Shown: in pieces, positions 11,659 to 21,765 of the stretch | How positions within the stretch are numbered: position 1 is the first letter of the stretch | How the letters are laid out: every line of letters begins with the position of its first letter | Assembly: GCF_000002865.3 (NCBI RefSeq) | Contig: NW_001865039.1 | Coordinates: forward strand, 2,357,315-2,421,314 | DNA from: Monosiga brevicollis MX1 | Taxonomy: Eukaryota; Opisthokonta; Choanoflagellata; Craspedida; Salpingoecidae | Direction: 5' to 3' | DNA length: 64,000 nt | Notes under the pieces: generated by a model | What the model saw: the letters and a program-made list of their open reading frames with translations, nothing else | What the model was told of the DNA's origin: nothing | Databases searched by the model: none | Program-made: the position numbers and the translations under genes

Positions 11659-12431
11659 GGCGCCGGTGAAACACGTTGAGGCTGCAAATTTGGCAAGAAC
11701 AAACAAAGAGCACGTGGTCAGGGGTCAAGTCGAGCGTGTTTCAAGTCGCGCAGCGCGGTTCATCCAGCCAGCAAGCCTTTGCATCAAAGGCCCGGCGCCC
11801 TTGCTGCAGTCCCATGTCTCGACAACCGCCTTTTTCCGCCCCAGCCCCTCACACCGCCGCCATTTCCCCTCCTGACTCCCCCCCACAACACTCGCTCGCC
11901 CCACCTCCCCGCGTTGCGTCCAAGAGAACAAAAAAAAACACCAACACCACCACAACCTGTCCGCAGGAACATGTTTCATCTGACAAACCACGTGTTATTC
12001 AGCCCTGCCATTCGGTAGCACGGAAATTCCTTTGTCTCTCTCTTGCCTTTGTGTCTCACTCTTTGGTTGGCTCTACTTGAACTTTCAATTTCTCTGCAAC
12101 TTCTCTGGCATGTTACTGTAAGAAAGATTAAAGACGGCGTCATCTTCCCGGTCTTTTACTTCATCTTCTTCTACTTCTGCTTTACTCCGTACTCTCTCTC
12201 ATTTGATCGCCCACCCTGCCGTTCCTGCCCCTCCCTGCCTCTCCCTGCCTCTCCCTGCCTCGCGGCCTCCTTGCTTCACACCGCGGCTCTCGCGGCCTCA
12301 AGATTCAACTGACGCCCGTGTATTTGACCGATTGGAGTCGGAGTTGGGAGTGAACGTATTCGTGTCGCCGAATTCGTGTTGTCGTTGTCGTTGCAGCGAC
12401 CCCGAGGTCTTGCGACGTCAACAACAGCGCC
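11659..12431. promoter_or_regulatory. Divergent spacer between KRI1 and the PTB-like gene
   Basis: About 770 bases with no coding support. The part nearer the + gene (about 12140-12300) is strongly pyrimidine-rich and holds three copies of a CTGCCTCTCC-like decamer at 12235-12265. It must carry the leaders and promoters of both genes. Confidence 0.45.
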
Positions 12432-14493
12432 ATGACTGAGTACCAACTGACCTACAAAGGTGTGTCCGAATGACTGACCTGGTGACTCGGGCCTTTCCGT
12501 TGTGAACAACGCCTCGTACTGGGTCCCGCCCATCGCTGAACGCGCCTTGGCGGCGCCTTGGTTCTTTAGGCTTCATCTACGTGAAGCAGGGCAAGGGTGA
12601 TGACAGTGGGGCCGTGACGTTGGATGAGGTCCGCCGCTGTGCGGCCTTGCTTAACAAGCCCAAGAAGGCCCGTGATATCCACCCGCTCTTTGCCCGTGGC
12701 TTTGCTACCCCTCTCAAACTCAAGGTACGACTCCAGCCCGCCGGATTGAGAGGGGCGAGGCGCGACTTGAGACTGCGGCTCGGCGCTGCTCGCCCACCGC
12801 TGTGTCGCGCTTCACGAAATCGCAAACTTGCCCATGGGCTGGGCCTCACACAAGGACTGACCTCTCGCTGCCTTGGACATGCAGCTCATCCCGGACGGCC
12901 TTCGCGTCTACGTTTTCAATGAGGAAACCAAGCAAGACCTTGTGGTCATGGACCACCCACTCCATCGCGTATGTTCATTGTCCAGGCATTTTTGAACACG
13001 CGCCGCATTCTTTGCACCCACGTCACGTGTGCCTGGAAAGGCAGCCGACGAACGCACATGCAGCCCTTCAGCGTGCTTCTGTGCCACGAATGCCCATTTC
13101 CCACACTGCTCTCTCTCCTGTCCTGCCCATTTCACATATCTGGGCAAAGTTTTTCATCATCGATGCATCTCATCTCGGACGCTTGGTAGATTGTGTTTGT
13201 GGTTGCCGATGACAAGGACGTGTACGTAGTGGCCAAGCACGAGCTTCGGGGCAAGGGAACCATGTACAAGTGTCATGGCTTCCGCTGCTCCAGTGACAAG
13301 GAGGTGGGTGGGGCCGCTTGTTATTCACTGGCCCATTTGCAAGGCCGTTGTGATGTACCGATGCGCGCATGACGCTTTTCCGACTGACTTCGTTTTGAAA
13401 CACACACACACGCACGCACGCGCACGCACGCACGCACGCATAGGCAAAGCAAACCTCCAACGCTGTCACGCGTGCTTGCAACGAATGCTTGGCCAAGGTT
13501 TGTCGACAGAGTGGAGATTTCACCCCTGCGTTGCGTTCCAAACCTTCTCAGCCATTTTATCGCTGCTTGGCCTTTTCCCACACCGTCGGTCTCTCATCTG
13601 CCTGGCGGTGGTCACCTGCACGGGATTGATCACAGCTTCGCGCCACGCGAGAGTTTGTGCGCAAAAACAGCGACAAGGCACTGCCCATCCGTCGTCGTTC
13701 ACATGCCCGTGCCGTGGCCAACCCGGCGGGTGCCAGCAGCTCTGGCAACATTACTGCGAGTGAATTCAAGCGCTACCGTCCCACCAAGCGGCGTCAGGAC
13801 GACTCGGATGCCGATCTTCTCAAGCGATACATTGCCATGGCCCGCAAGAGCGTCATTGTTGATACTTCTGAAGAATACGTTGAACTCAATTCAGATGATG
13901 AAGTAGGTCACGCACAACTTGGCGGAGGCATGAATGGTCTTGCTCTGTCAACAAGCGCCCTCTTCCTTCCCTTCCTCATCACCTGCCCTCACTTGTTTCT
14001 ATTCTTCCCCATTTCTCAGGCGGCGGTGGAACAAACTTTCCAGCACAGTGACGTCTTGGACGATGACCAAGTCGTGCAGATGCGTGAGGAGCTCAAGCTC
14101 GCTGTCTCAGCCATCAGTCCCTTGGACGTCGACGAGGGTGAGCAGTCGTTCGGATTTGACTTTTGGCGCTCCATGCCTCGCGGTGGCTGTCCACCCTCCC
14201 AGCACACCACCTGTGGCTGGCCGACTCAACCTCACCCATTCCCCCTTGTTCTTATACGTACGTGTGTCAACGTGCTCACAGCTTTGTCCGACAGTGCGGC
14301 TGGCAATGGTTCGGCATCAAGCAATGGCGATGAACTTGACTTTGCCAATTTTGAGTGGGACGGCACTTTTGATGATGACTTTGCTCGCATGACCCTCTTC
14401 GTGCACCATGGCTACTCGGCGGATGTTCCTCCTGTAGCTGAAATTACGCTTGACTCTGCTATTTTTGACTTGTCCAATAGCACGGCCGTGTAA
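12432..14493 (+). CDS. PTB/PID-like domain adaptor protein
   Basis: Exons 12432-12459, 12570-12724, 12885-12968, 13190-13303, 13444-13497, 13636-13902, 14020-14137 and 14282-14493 join in phase to give 343 aa. Residues about 5-150 resemble a phosphotyrosine-binding fold: TYKGFIYVKQGKGDDSGAV is the start (YLG-type strand plus GxG), DGLRVYVFNEET is a central strand, HRIVFVVADDKDVYVVAK is the RIxFxxxD strand pair, and YKCHGFRCSSDKEA leads into the C-terminal helix. Such domains bind NPxY-type peptides at membranes. The second half is Asp/Ser-rich with no recognised domain, but contains EEYVELNSDDE, a possible tyrosine phosphorylation site, and many acidic residues near the end. The exact family (FAM43-, Numb- or Dab-like) cannot be fixed by eye. 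Confidence 0.7.
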
Positions 14494-15116
14494 AGGCCTT
14501 TTTTATCTGTGTGGAAAGCGGCCCTGGGTCGCCTCCCTTGTCTCAATGTTGCTACTGGCCTCTCACCCCTCTTTTTGACATTTTCTGTCCAGTTTGTGCT
14601 GGCTTCGTTGCTAGCTCACCATGCATGCGGTGGGCGAAAATGCGCTGCGTCATACTGCCCAGAAACTTTTAAGTGACACACTCGGAATTACAGAAACTTC
14701 CGTGTCAAGGAACGCTGCATTTGCGGTCTTCTCCATTCGCCTCGAAATTGATTACACTGTAAAGTCCCAACACGATCGGGGTATAATTCATCGGTAGAAG
14801 GATGGTTTGCATGGACGGCAAGCAGTGGATGGTCCTTGGGAGTGAGCCGACGACAATTGGCGGGCTTTGTAAATTATTGACATGTCAAGGACAAAGAAAA
14901 TCGACATTCAAGTTAAAACCCAGCCACACATACAATCAGATCATGGTAAAAGCGAGAGGGGAAAGGACAATGGACTTCTATCCTAAGAAAAACAGGTTAG
15001 CTAGCAATCAGGCATTCAGAAAGGAATGGGCGGGTGTGGGAAAGCAAGAGACAATGACACGGCGAAACCAGGTTTACAATAATGTGCTTGCTCGCTCGCG
15101 CCTGGCAGATGTGACG
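14494..15116. other. Convergent spacer, no gene seen
   Basis: About 620 bases between the PTB-like stop and the NAD kinase stop. It must contain both 3' untranslated regions. No other feature is supported. Confidence 0.5.
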
Positions 15117-16341
15117 TTAAGACACAAACTGCTCCTGAAGCATGCGTTCATCCAAAGACAGGGCGGGATCGCAGAGAATGGTGATGCGCCGGGTCACGTC
15201 CTCGGATATTTTCACACGCTGCACGTGACGAAATTCTCCAAAATCGGCCGTGGCGCTGACGGGCCGTTTCTCCACGTTTCGGGCGATAAACTCGACCTCA
15301 CAACCCGAGCGCAGCAATGCACCCTTCCATCGGCGCGGCCGAAAAGGAGAGATGGGTGTCAGAGCCAATAGACCTGAACCCAGTGGTACCACTGGGCCAT
15401 GTGCACTAACACAGGCAGCGAATTAAGCAGTTGCATGTGGCTGAGCGCACGGGCGAGCTGGGCCAAAGATGGTTTAGTAGTGTGCTGCGTGAGTGATCGC
15501 GTGTTGGCGCACCTGAGGTTATAGGCCGTGGATCCGGCTGGAGTGGCTAGCAAAACGCCGTCGCAAATGAGACTATTCATGCGCTCCTGACCGTCGACAA
15601 TGACGGTAATGTGCGCAGCCTGGCGGGTTTGACGAAAGAGAGAGACCTCGTTGATGGCCACGGCCTGAAACTGTTCGCCATGCACATCATAAGCAGTCAT
15701 ACGTAAAGGATGGATGTGGGACACCTGTGCTTGTTGCAGGCGTTCAAATAAATCAGCCGCTTTGTAGTTGTTCATGAGAAAGCCGACAGTCCCTCGATTC
15801 ATGCCGTAAACAGGAATATTCAGCCGCTCATTGAGCAGAAGATGCATGGCCGTGAGCATGTGCCCATCGCCACCTGAGGTGAATCGATACCGAGTAGCAA
15901 CCCGATTGGTTGGTGAGTCTGGACAAGCAGGGCAAGACGATCGGCTCCAGCACGCTCAGCGGGGCACAGTCGTACCCAAGGCGACAAGACAGTCGGCTTC
16001 ATGGAGATCGTGATTATAATAGGTTCCCAAAAGCTCTTGCAAAGCCTCCTGTGCCTAAATGGGTCAAGATCAACCGAGCACAGGGAACAAGAAAGGTGGC
16101 CGCGTCCCAGTCACACCAAGACGGCAACAGGCCACATAGCTCAGCGCAAAAGCAGACCCTGGAGTCGTCGGCATACCTTGTCACTGCTGGAAGCGAAGAA
16201 GTGGGGTCGCTTATAGGGCTGCGGCGTCCGAAACCCAGACCAGTGTGGACCCGAATATCCCGCCGCCAAACGCCGCGCCGCAGTTCTGATCATAGCTATC
16301 CCTCCGCACACGAACGGGCCCCGCCCAAAGCCAAAAGCCAT
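15117..16341 (-). CDS. NAD kinase of alphaproteobacterial type with probable mitochondrial presequence
   Basis: Exons 16341-16177, 16048-15976, 15873-15513 and 15405-15117 give 295 aa. The enzyme phosphorylates NAD to NADP. Landmarks are GGDG at residues 80-83, the unusual [47 protein letters not shown] and [15 protein letters not shown]. These phrases, especially [10 protein letters not shown] and SPFRPRRW, match alphaproteobacterial NAD kinases rather than the usual animal cytosolic enzyme. The first exon precedes the bacterial start and encodes an Arg/Ala-rich, acid-poor stretch beginning [13 protein letters not shown], typical of a mitochondrial targeting peptide. Two ATGs are possible, 16341 and 16293, both in frame. 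The four exons and lack of extra domains fit an acquired gene that gained introns and a targeting sequence (inference). Confidence 0.88.
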
Positions 16342-16427
16342 AAAAAGAACGCACACAAGCCTCTTAGACGTTACAGTGCTTGAATGGCAAGTCAACAGAG
16401 AAAAACGAATGTCTCTCAGTTGTACTT

Positions 16428-16606
16428 TTCTCTCTCTGTCTCTCTCTGTCTCTCTCTGTCTCTCTCTGTCTCTCTCTGTCTCTCTCTGTTCAATTCTCTC
16501 TAACCAATTCATACTCTCTCTCTGTCTCTCTCTCTGTCTCTCCTCTCTGTCTCTCCTCTCTGTCTCTCTCTCTCTGTCTCTCCTCTCTGTCTCTCCTCTC
16601 TCTCTT
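16428..16606. repeat. Imperfect (TCTCTCTG)n / CT-rich microsatellite
   Basis: Eight-base TCTCTCTG units at the start, then looser CTCTCCTCTCTG units. CT lies on the + strand, upstream of COG8. Confidence 0.95.
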
Positions 16607-16694
16607 TGTCTTTTGTCTGTGCTTATCACACACACTCACTCTCTCTCTAAAATGATTTGACCCTTCTATTTTCAAGCAGCTCTCAGTCGTTTTT

Positions 16695-16696
<2 letters not shown>

Positions 16697-16738
<42 letters not shown>
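16697..16738. repeat. (CA)n microsatellite
   Basis: About 20 uninterrupted CA units in the NAD kinase/COG8 spacer. Confidence 0.95.
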
Positions 16739-16740
<2 letters not shown>

Positions 16741-16907
16741 AAAGGGCAGCGTGGTGTGTGCGTGGGGTCTGTTGACGGGGCCGTGGGCGGGGATCCGCAG
16801 GGTATTTGGATCAAAATTTGTCGGCCACAAGGCTTGTTTCCAGTGTGGTGAGGCGCTTGGCTTGTGCTGCAGCTCCGCTGGCAAGCCAGGACAGAAGAAC
16901 CACTGCG

Positions 16908-19901
16908 ATGGCACAGGATGGCCCAGCATCTCTGCTGGCACAGATCCTGCCCGACTGCGCGCATCGTAGGTTGCTGGTCTCGTTGAACATTGATCATTTA
17001 CGGATGCTCAATGCCACCGCCCCGGGGTGATGGCGCTTGCTGTCTGCTCGGCTTGCTGTCTGCTCGTCGCAACCTAGCCACTGCGATGAAAGTGGCGGAT
17101 GAGCCAGGTTCATGAACCAGCTGACCCTTTGCTCACGCTGCCTGCTGGGGTCGACAGAACCATGGGCAGAGCACCCAGATGCCATGGACATCCTGAACGG
17201 GCTCACCTCATCATCGCTCTCACAAATTCGTCAGTCTTTGCTCCCCCTCTTGTGGGTCATCAATAAGCGTTGTCCGTCTTCTCCCTCACCCTGTCCTCTG
17301 GGCACCCCCACCAGTCACCGAACAGCAGACCTTGCGCGATTCACTCACCAAGCTTTCACAAGACACGGAAGAGCTGGCTTGGTCGCACTACAAATCCTTT
17401 ATTAGTGCCGCTGACCATTCCAAAGCCATCTTTCGCGAGGTGTGTATCCTGGCTCCAAGCGTCTCTCACAGCGTGCGCTCGTCGAGCCTCGCGCCTCCTC
17501 ATTTCGCTGCAAATACGCCCACGCCCGCACGTAGTTCAAAGCCGTGGAAGACCATGCTTCGTCCCTGTCCAACCAGCTGTCTGGCCTGTCTGGGGCCTGC
17601 ACTGCACTCTTGCAACAGGCCAAGGCCATCAATGACCAACGCCACGAGGCTGCCTTGATGCTTCGTTACCATTCGCAGGTCTGTGCACACTGCTGTTGCT
17701 TTGTGCTCACCTGACAATCTCAGATCATCCTGGCTGCTGTTTCCAAACATCGGCACATACACACACGCGCACACGTATCTTGTGTGCCCTTTTGTAGATT
17801 ATGGAGGTGCTGGAACTACCCCATCTTCTGGATGCCTGCATCAAATCAAGGTACTCACGGCAATCGAATCGGGGCATCGCTTTGGCTCTGAATCAGAAGC
17901 CACTAGCACTCACTGACAACTGACAATCACGCCTAGCCGCTATGAAAAGGCGTTGGAGCTTCGCGCCCACATTCAACGTCTTGCCCGGAAGCTTTCCAAC
18001 GTTTCCGTGATCAAGGTCAGCATCAATACCTTCTCCTCAAAACGACCTTGATATGAGACACTTTGCTTGCCTTGTCTTTTTCTTCCTCGGGCTCGGCCTC
18101 AAACCAATTGGCCTCTTTACTCAAGCGACTCGCTTCTCACGACATCTTGATTTGCCCTCGCCTGCTGTCCGCTTTCTTTAGACGATTGCCGAGCAATCAG
18201 AGCTCAGAATGGGCCAGATGAAGGCAAGCCTGGTGCAGGCACTGCAAACCGACCTTGCACTCACAGATTGCATCAACACCGTCAGCCACCTGCGGGCTCT
18301 ACAAACATTCCAAGAGCCCGAGCTTCGCGTTCTCTTCCTTCAAGCTCGTAATGCTTTCCTCGACAAGGTGTGGCCGCTCAACTCTGGCCGCGAGCAGAGT
18401 ATCTTCCTATTCTTCTCATCGCTCAGCCCCTCCTCTCCCCTGCATGCCTACGCTAGACCCTGGCTAGTTTGTCAACGGCAGATGCAGCACGCTACCTGAA
18501 TGACGTTATGGACGCCTCTCGCCGACACATCTTCAACATCGTAACTCAATATGGCGCTGTCTTCTCGACGACCTATGCCAGCAGCAGCAAGACTCACGAC
18601 CCGCTACAACGCCATGAACTGCTCTACGATTGGGCGCTGTTTCGGGTACGTTACCTTCATGTTTCAGTTGTCCCGGGTGTCCATGCCGCACTCAGCTCAT
18701 CAGCTCAACCCCCTGGCAAATGCACATTGCATGCGTGTTAGGTAACCATTTTCGTAGCCACTCTTGAGCAGCACCTGCCGCGGGTCCAGGCCCGTGCCGC
18801 CGCCATCATGGGGCAAGCAATGGTAAGCCAGTGTTTTTCGGTCAATGTCATCTCCGATGTGTGGGGCCAGTGATCTTTTTTACTCACTGCCTACCCTGCA
18901 AATAGCAATTCATGGCTGCTCTGCGCCGTTGCGGCATGAATGGGCGGGCACTGCTCTTGCCCGTCTGCGAACGCTACTCCATCAACGCCTTTGAGGCTCG
19001 AGTTCGAGCAGCCATCGACATTTTTGAGACTGGCCTACCTTCCATGCGCTTGGCCGCCCATGGCATATTGAATGTTGATGCGTCATTTGACGGTACGAAG
19101 CATCGTAGCAGACCCAACCCGCTCTCGCGTCTGGGGTGCTGGCATTGATGGGTCGGTTTGTGGGTCGCTAGAATCTGATTTGCTACAGCCCCAACTTCCC
19201 ATTCGTCTCACCAGTCATGGAGCTTTGGCTTCTCTCGCAAATGCCATCCTCCATGCTTTCAATGAGCTTCGCGAGTATGTTCTGACCCTTGTTTTGCCTC
19301 ATGGTGGCGACCCATCATTCAACCTCTCTTGGGTACTCACTTTCCACCCTTGCCCGAGTTAGATTTGCTCTGGCCAGCATTGCGATCAAACTTGCAGAAG
19401 GCTTGACGGTTGCTCTCCAACGTGGTGCCGCTAGCTTGGCGCGCTTCTATGAAGGCATTAAAAGTGGTCTCACTCAGGTCCGCAAAAATCCCAATCAGCA
19501 AGGATTGATAAGATTGTGTGCACTGTGGTCTGCCCAAAGCCCCACTGATGCTCGACCCGGTTAACTCTCACACTGTTCTTCTCACCCCATGCCATGGAGC
19601 ACAGAAGGAAATGCTTGGTCTGAAAAACATCATGTCGCTCTATGGAACTGCCTTGGTGCCAGCTCTGGTCGCATGCTTTGATGCCATTTACATGCCCTCC
19701 CTGTTTCTGGATCGTGCTGCGGTGAGTGCTTCCATTCATTGAGTGGCACAGAGCAGATAGTTTGAAACTGTGCGAAATCTTTCTCACTGTGTCATCTTTT
19801 GGACACTACCCGCGCCTTGGCAGTTGGCTACTATGCGCCACCAGTCCTTGTTGAGTATCGAGGCGATTGTTTCTCCACTCTGCGACGCCTGTACGTTTTA
19901 A
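16908..19901 (+). CDS. COG8: Conserved oligomeric Golgi complex subunit 8 (Dor1 family)
   Basis: Exons 16908-16965, 17158-17229, 17315-17439, 17535-17678, 17798-17850, 17937-18015, 18182-18367, 18457-18645, 18742-18822, 18906-19092, 19172-19303, 19359-19477, 19605-19721 and 19824-about 19901. COG8 belongs to lobe B of the COG tether, which captures retrograde vesicles at the Golgi. Family phrases: SHYKSFISAADHSKAIFRE, MEVLELPHLLDACIK, RYEKALELRAHIQRL, EPELRVLFLQARNAFLDK, RRHIFNIVTQYGAVFS and LANAILHAFNELRE. All match human COG8 in order. If exon 14 is read through, a stop follows at 19899 and the protein has 539 aa. A GT at 19891 and an AG before 19996 would instead splice it in phase into the EF-hand reading frame that follows. 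The first exon is short and the least certain. Confidence 0.9.
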
Positions 19902-20015
19902 GTGGGCCTTGATGATTTCAACTGACAACAGGCAAGGTCGGCAGAGCAGGCCAGGTGCTGGTCGCTCGATGGCTAACGCGGGCAATGTTGAATAGGTCCT
20001 GAAACCGTCGGTGGC

Positions 20016-21338
20016 ATGGTCCGCATCCTGAATGGCACGGCAACTATCCCTAGCGAAGGGGCAAATGGCTCTGAGCCCACGGCCGCTGGGGCAGAAGACA
20101 AAGCACCTGCATCCGAGGCAGAACTTGAACCCACTACTGAAGATTCCGCTACGGAAAGTGAGGTCGTGAATGACGAAACTCCTGCCCTTGAGCGCCGAGC
20201 CGCTGGGGCAGAAGACAAAGCACCTGCATCCGAGGCAGAACTTGAACCCACTACTGAAGATTCCGCTACGGAAAGCGAGGTCGTGAATGACGAAACTCCT
20301 GCCCTTGAGCCAGCAAAGGGGGAAGAACCTGTCCCCGATGGTGAAGCTGGACAAGTCGGCGATCTGAAACCATCCACCCTGGAAGTTGAGCCAGCCGAGA
20401 GCGAGGACAATGCTTCACAGAGAGCCACAAGCAATTCCGAACCATCTGTGCTCGACGAATCCGCGTTTTCCCTAGACGATGATACGACAGCTGAAGTTGG
20501 AGCAACTTCTCCCAATGGCAAGCTCGAGCCCCCGGTTGAAGTTGATGCTGATGTTGATGAGGCTACCGCAGCCATTGACACGACACCTGCAACTCCTTCA
20601 GCCGAGGCCGCAGATACAGACGCTTACGCAAGCGAGGTGATTGCTGAGCCCGAGAGCGTAGCGTCTCCAGAAGCCTCGCATTTAATACCAAAGCCAGCAG
20701 CCGTGATGGAAGACGTGGAACGCGACAGGGCTGAGCAAGTGTTCGCCGACTGGCTCGAAGCCATGCGAGCTCACATGCAGCAGGATCATCTCCGTGTTCT
20801 AGATTTATTCCGCGAGTGTGATGTCAATGGCGACGGGCGCCTATCAGCAGACGAGTTGCGACAGTTTTTGACGACCGCTCACCTACCAATGTCCAACGAG
20901 GATGTGACGTGCGTAATGGGCGTTTTGGACGAGGATGGTTCCGGCCTGATTGACTACCACGAGTTTGCCCAAAAGGTTTATCGACGTCGCTACCCCGCTA
21001 CCGAGAGCCGTCGCAGCTCAGCGTCATCCACCACAGCTCCTGAAGCTCGAAGTGCACCTTCTGCTCGGCAGTCTGCCGGTGAAACTGCGCTCAACAAACT
21101 ACTCAAATACTTCCAAGCCCATCCGGCGGTTCAACAACAATTTGTTGACGAGATCCGCGCCAAGGACTCAACCGAGCAGACCGGGGCTGTTTCGCGCCAA
21201 GCCTTTCGGTCCATCGTGAGAAAATTGGAGGGCGCCCAAGTAAGCATACGCGATGCCAACGCTATGATTGCCTATTTAGACCCAGACAACACTATGAAGG
21301 TCGTCTATGAAGAGCTTGCTCCCTTTACCCAGGCATGA
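20016..21338 (+). CDS. Acidic EF-hand protein, possibly the C-terminal half of COG8
   Basis: Uninterrupted frame of 440 aa from the ATG, or from 19996 if spliced to COG8 exon 14 (total 983 aa). Residues 1-230 are Glu/Ala/Pro/Ser-rich and disordered, with a 39-residue direct duplication. Residues about 256-330 form an EF-hand pair: loop 1 DVNGDGRLSADE and loop 2 DEDGSGLIDYHE have all expected calcium ligands. A further EF-like segment near the end (YLDPDNTMKVVYEE) is degenerate. The frame opens after an in-frame TGA just upstream, and the distance from the alternative COG8 stop is only about 115 bases, short for two separate genes. Human COG8 also ends in an acidic Pro/Glu tail, but without EF-hands. 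Whether this is one gene or two needs transcript data. Confidence 0.8.
   Translation: MVRILNGTATIPSEGANGSEPTAAGAEDKAPASEAELEPTTEDSATESEVVNDETPALERRAAGAEDKAPASEAELEPTTEDSATESEVVNDETPALEPAKGEEPVPDGEAGQVGDLKPSTLEVEPAESEDNASQRATSNSEPSVLDESAFSLDDDTTAEVGATSPNGKLEPPVEVDADVDEATAAIDTTPATPSAEAADTDAYASEVIAEPESVASPEASHLIPKPAAVMEDVERDRAEQVFADWLEAMRAHMQQDHLRVLDLFRECDVNGDGRLSADELRQFLTTAHLPMSNEDVTCVMGVLDEDGSGLIDYHEFAQKVYRRRYPATESRRSSASSTTAPEARSAPSARQSAGETALNKLLKYFQAHPAVQQQFVDEIRAKDSTEQTGAVSRQAFRSIVRKLEGAQVSIRDANAMIAYLDPDNTMKVVYEELAPFTQA
20082..20309 (+). repeat. Direct tandem duplication, 117-base period
   Basis: Two adjacent copies of the coding segment starting AGAEDKAPASEAE. The second begins at 20199. 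Over about 111 aligned bases I see one synonymous difference (AGT versus AGC), so the duplication is recent or homogenised. Confidence 0.93.
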
Positions 21339-21765
21339 ACTATCCGCGTGGGGAGGCCTACCGTCAACACAGCCGGCAGGACAAAACACAATTTATACTC
21401 TTACAATCGCATCACAAAACTACCTTCCTCTCCCTGTGTGGTCTCTTACAAATCCCCAAGCTCCAGGTATGCTGTGCCAGAAGGGGTGGACTGATTATTG
21501 CATCATCAATTGCATGGACAAGGTCAACGGATCACGCTGTGCCCTGCCCATCAACATTCAACACATACATGCAACAAGCGGACGCCCCTCAAAGCTGTAA
21601 AACACTTCACGCTGACACAACACAGCATGATCACACTCGATCAATATACCTCTTTAAAACGCGAGGAGGAGGTCGGGGGCGGCAAAGTGGCGAGCAAAAA
21701 CAACGCCAGTGCGACAGGCACCCGCGCCGAGAAACTGCAAATGCAACTCCACTCAACGACATTGT
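21339..21765. other. Convergent spacer, no gene seen
   Basis: About 430 bases between the EF-hand stop and the RRP5 stop. It must contain both 3' untranslated regions. Nothing else is supported. Confidence 0.5.

Larger units (their letters stand above)
16342..16907. promoter_or_regulatory. Divergent spacer between NAD kinase and COG8 with CT and CA repeats
   Basis: About 565 bases containing a 180-base CT-rich array followed by a CA array, then about 170 bases of unique sequence before the COG8 start. It must hold leaders for both genes. Confidence 0.5.

Noticed and set aside
14778-14850. tRNA-like start GGGGTATAATTCATCGGTAG
   Set aside because: It resembles a tRNA acceptor and D arm, but there is no matching anticodon stem, no GGTTCGAATCC T arm and no 3' acceptor partner.
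16376-16735. Long Ser/Leu and Arg/Glu open frames over the CT and CA arrays
   Set aside because: They are translations of microsatellite DNA on both strands, with no splice context or family similarity.
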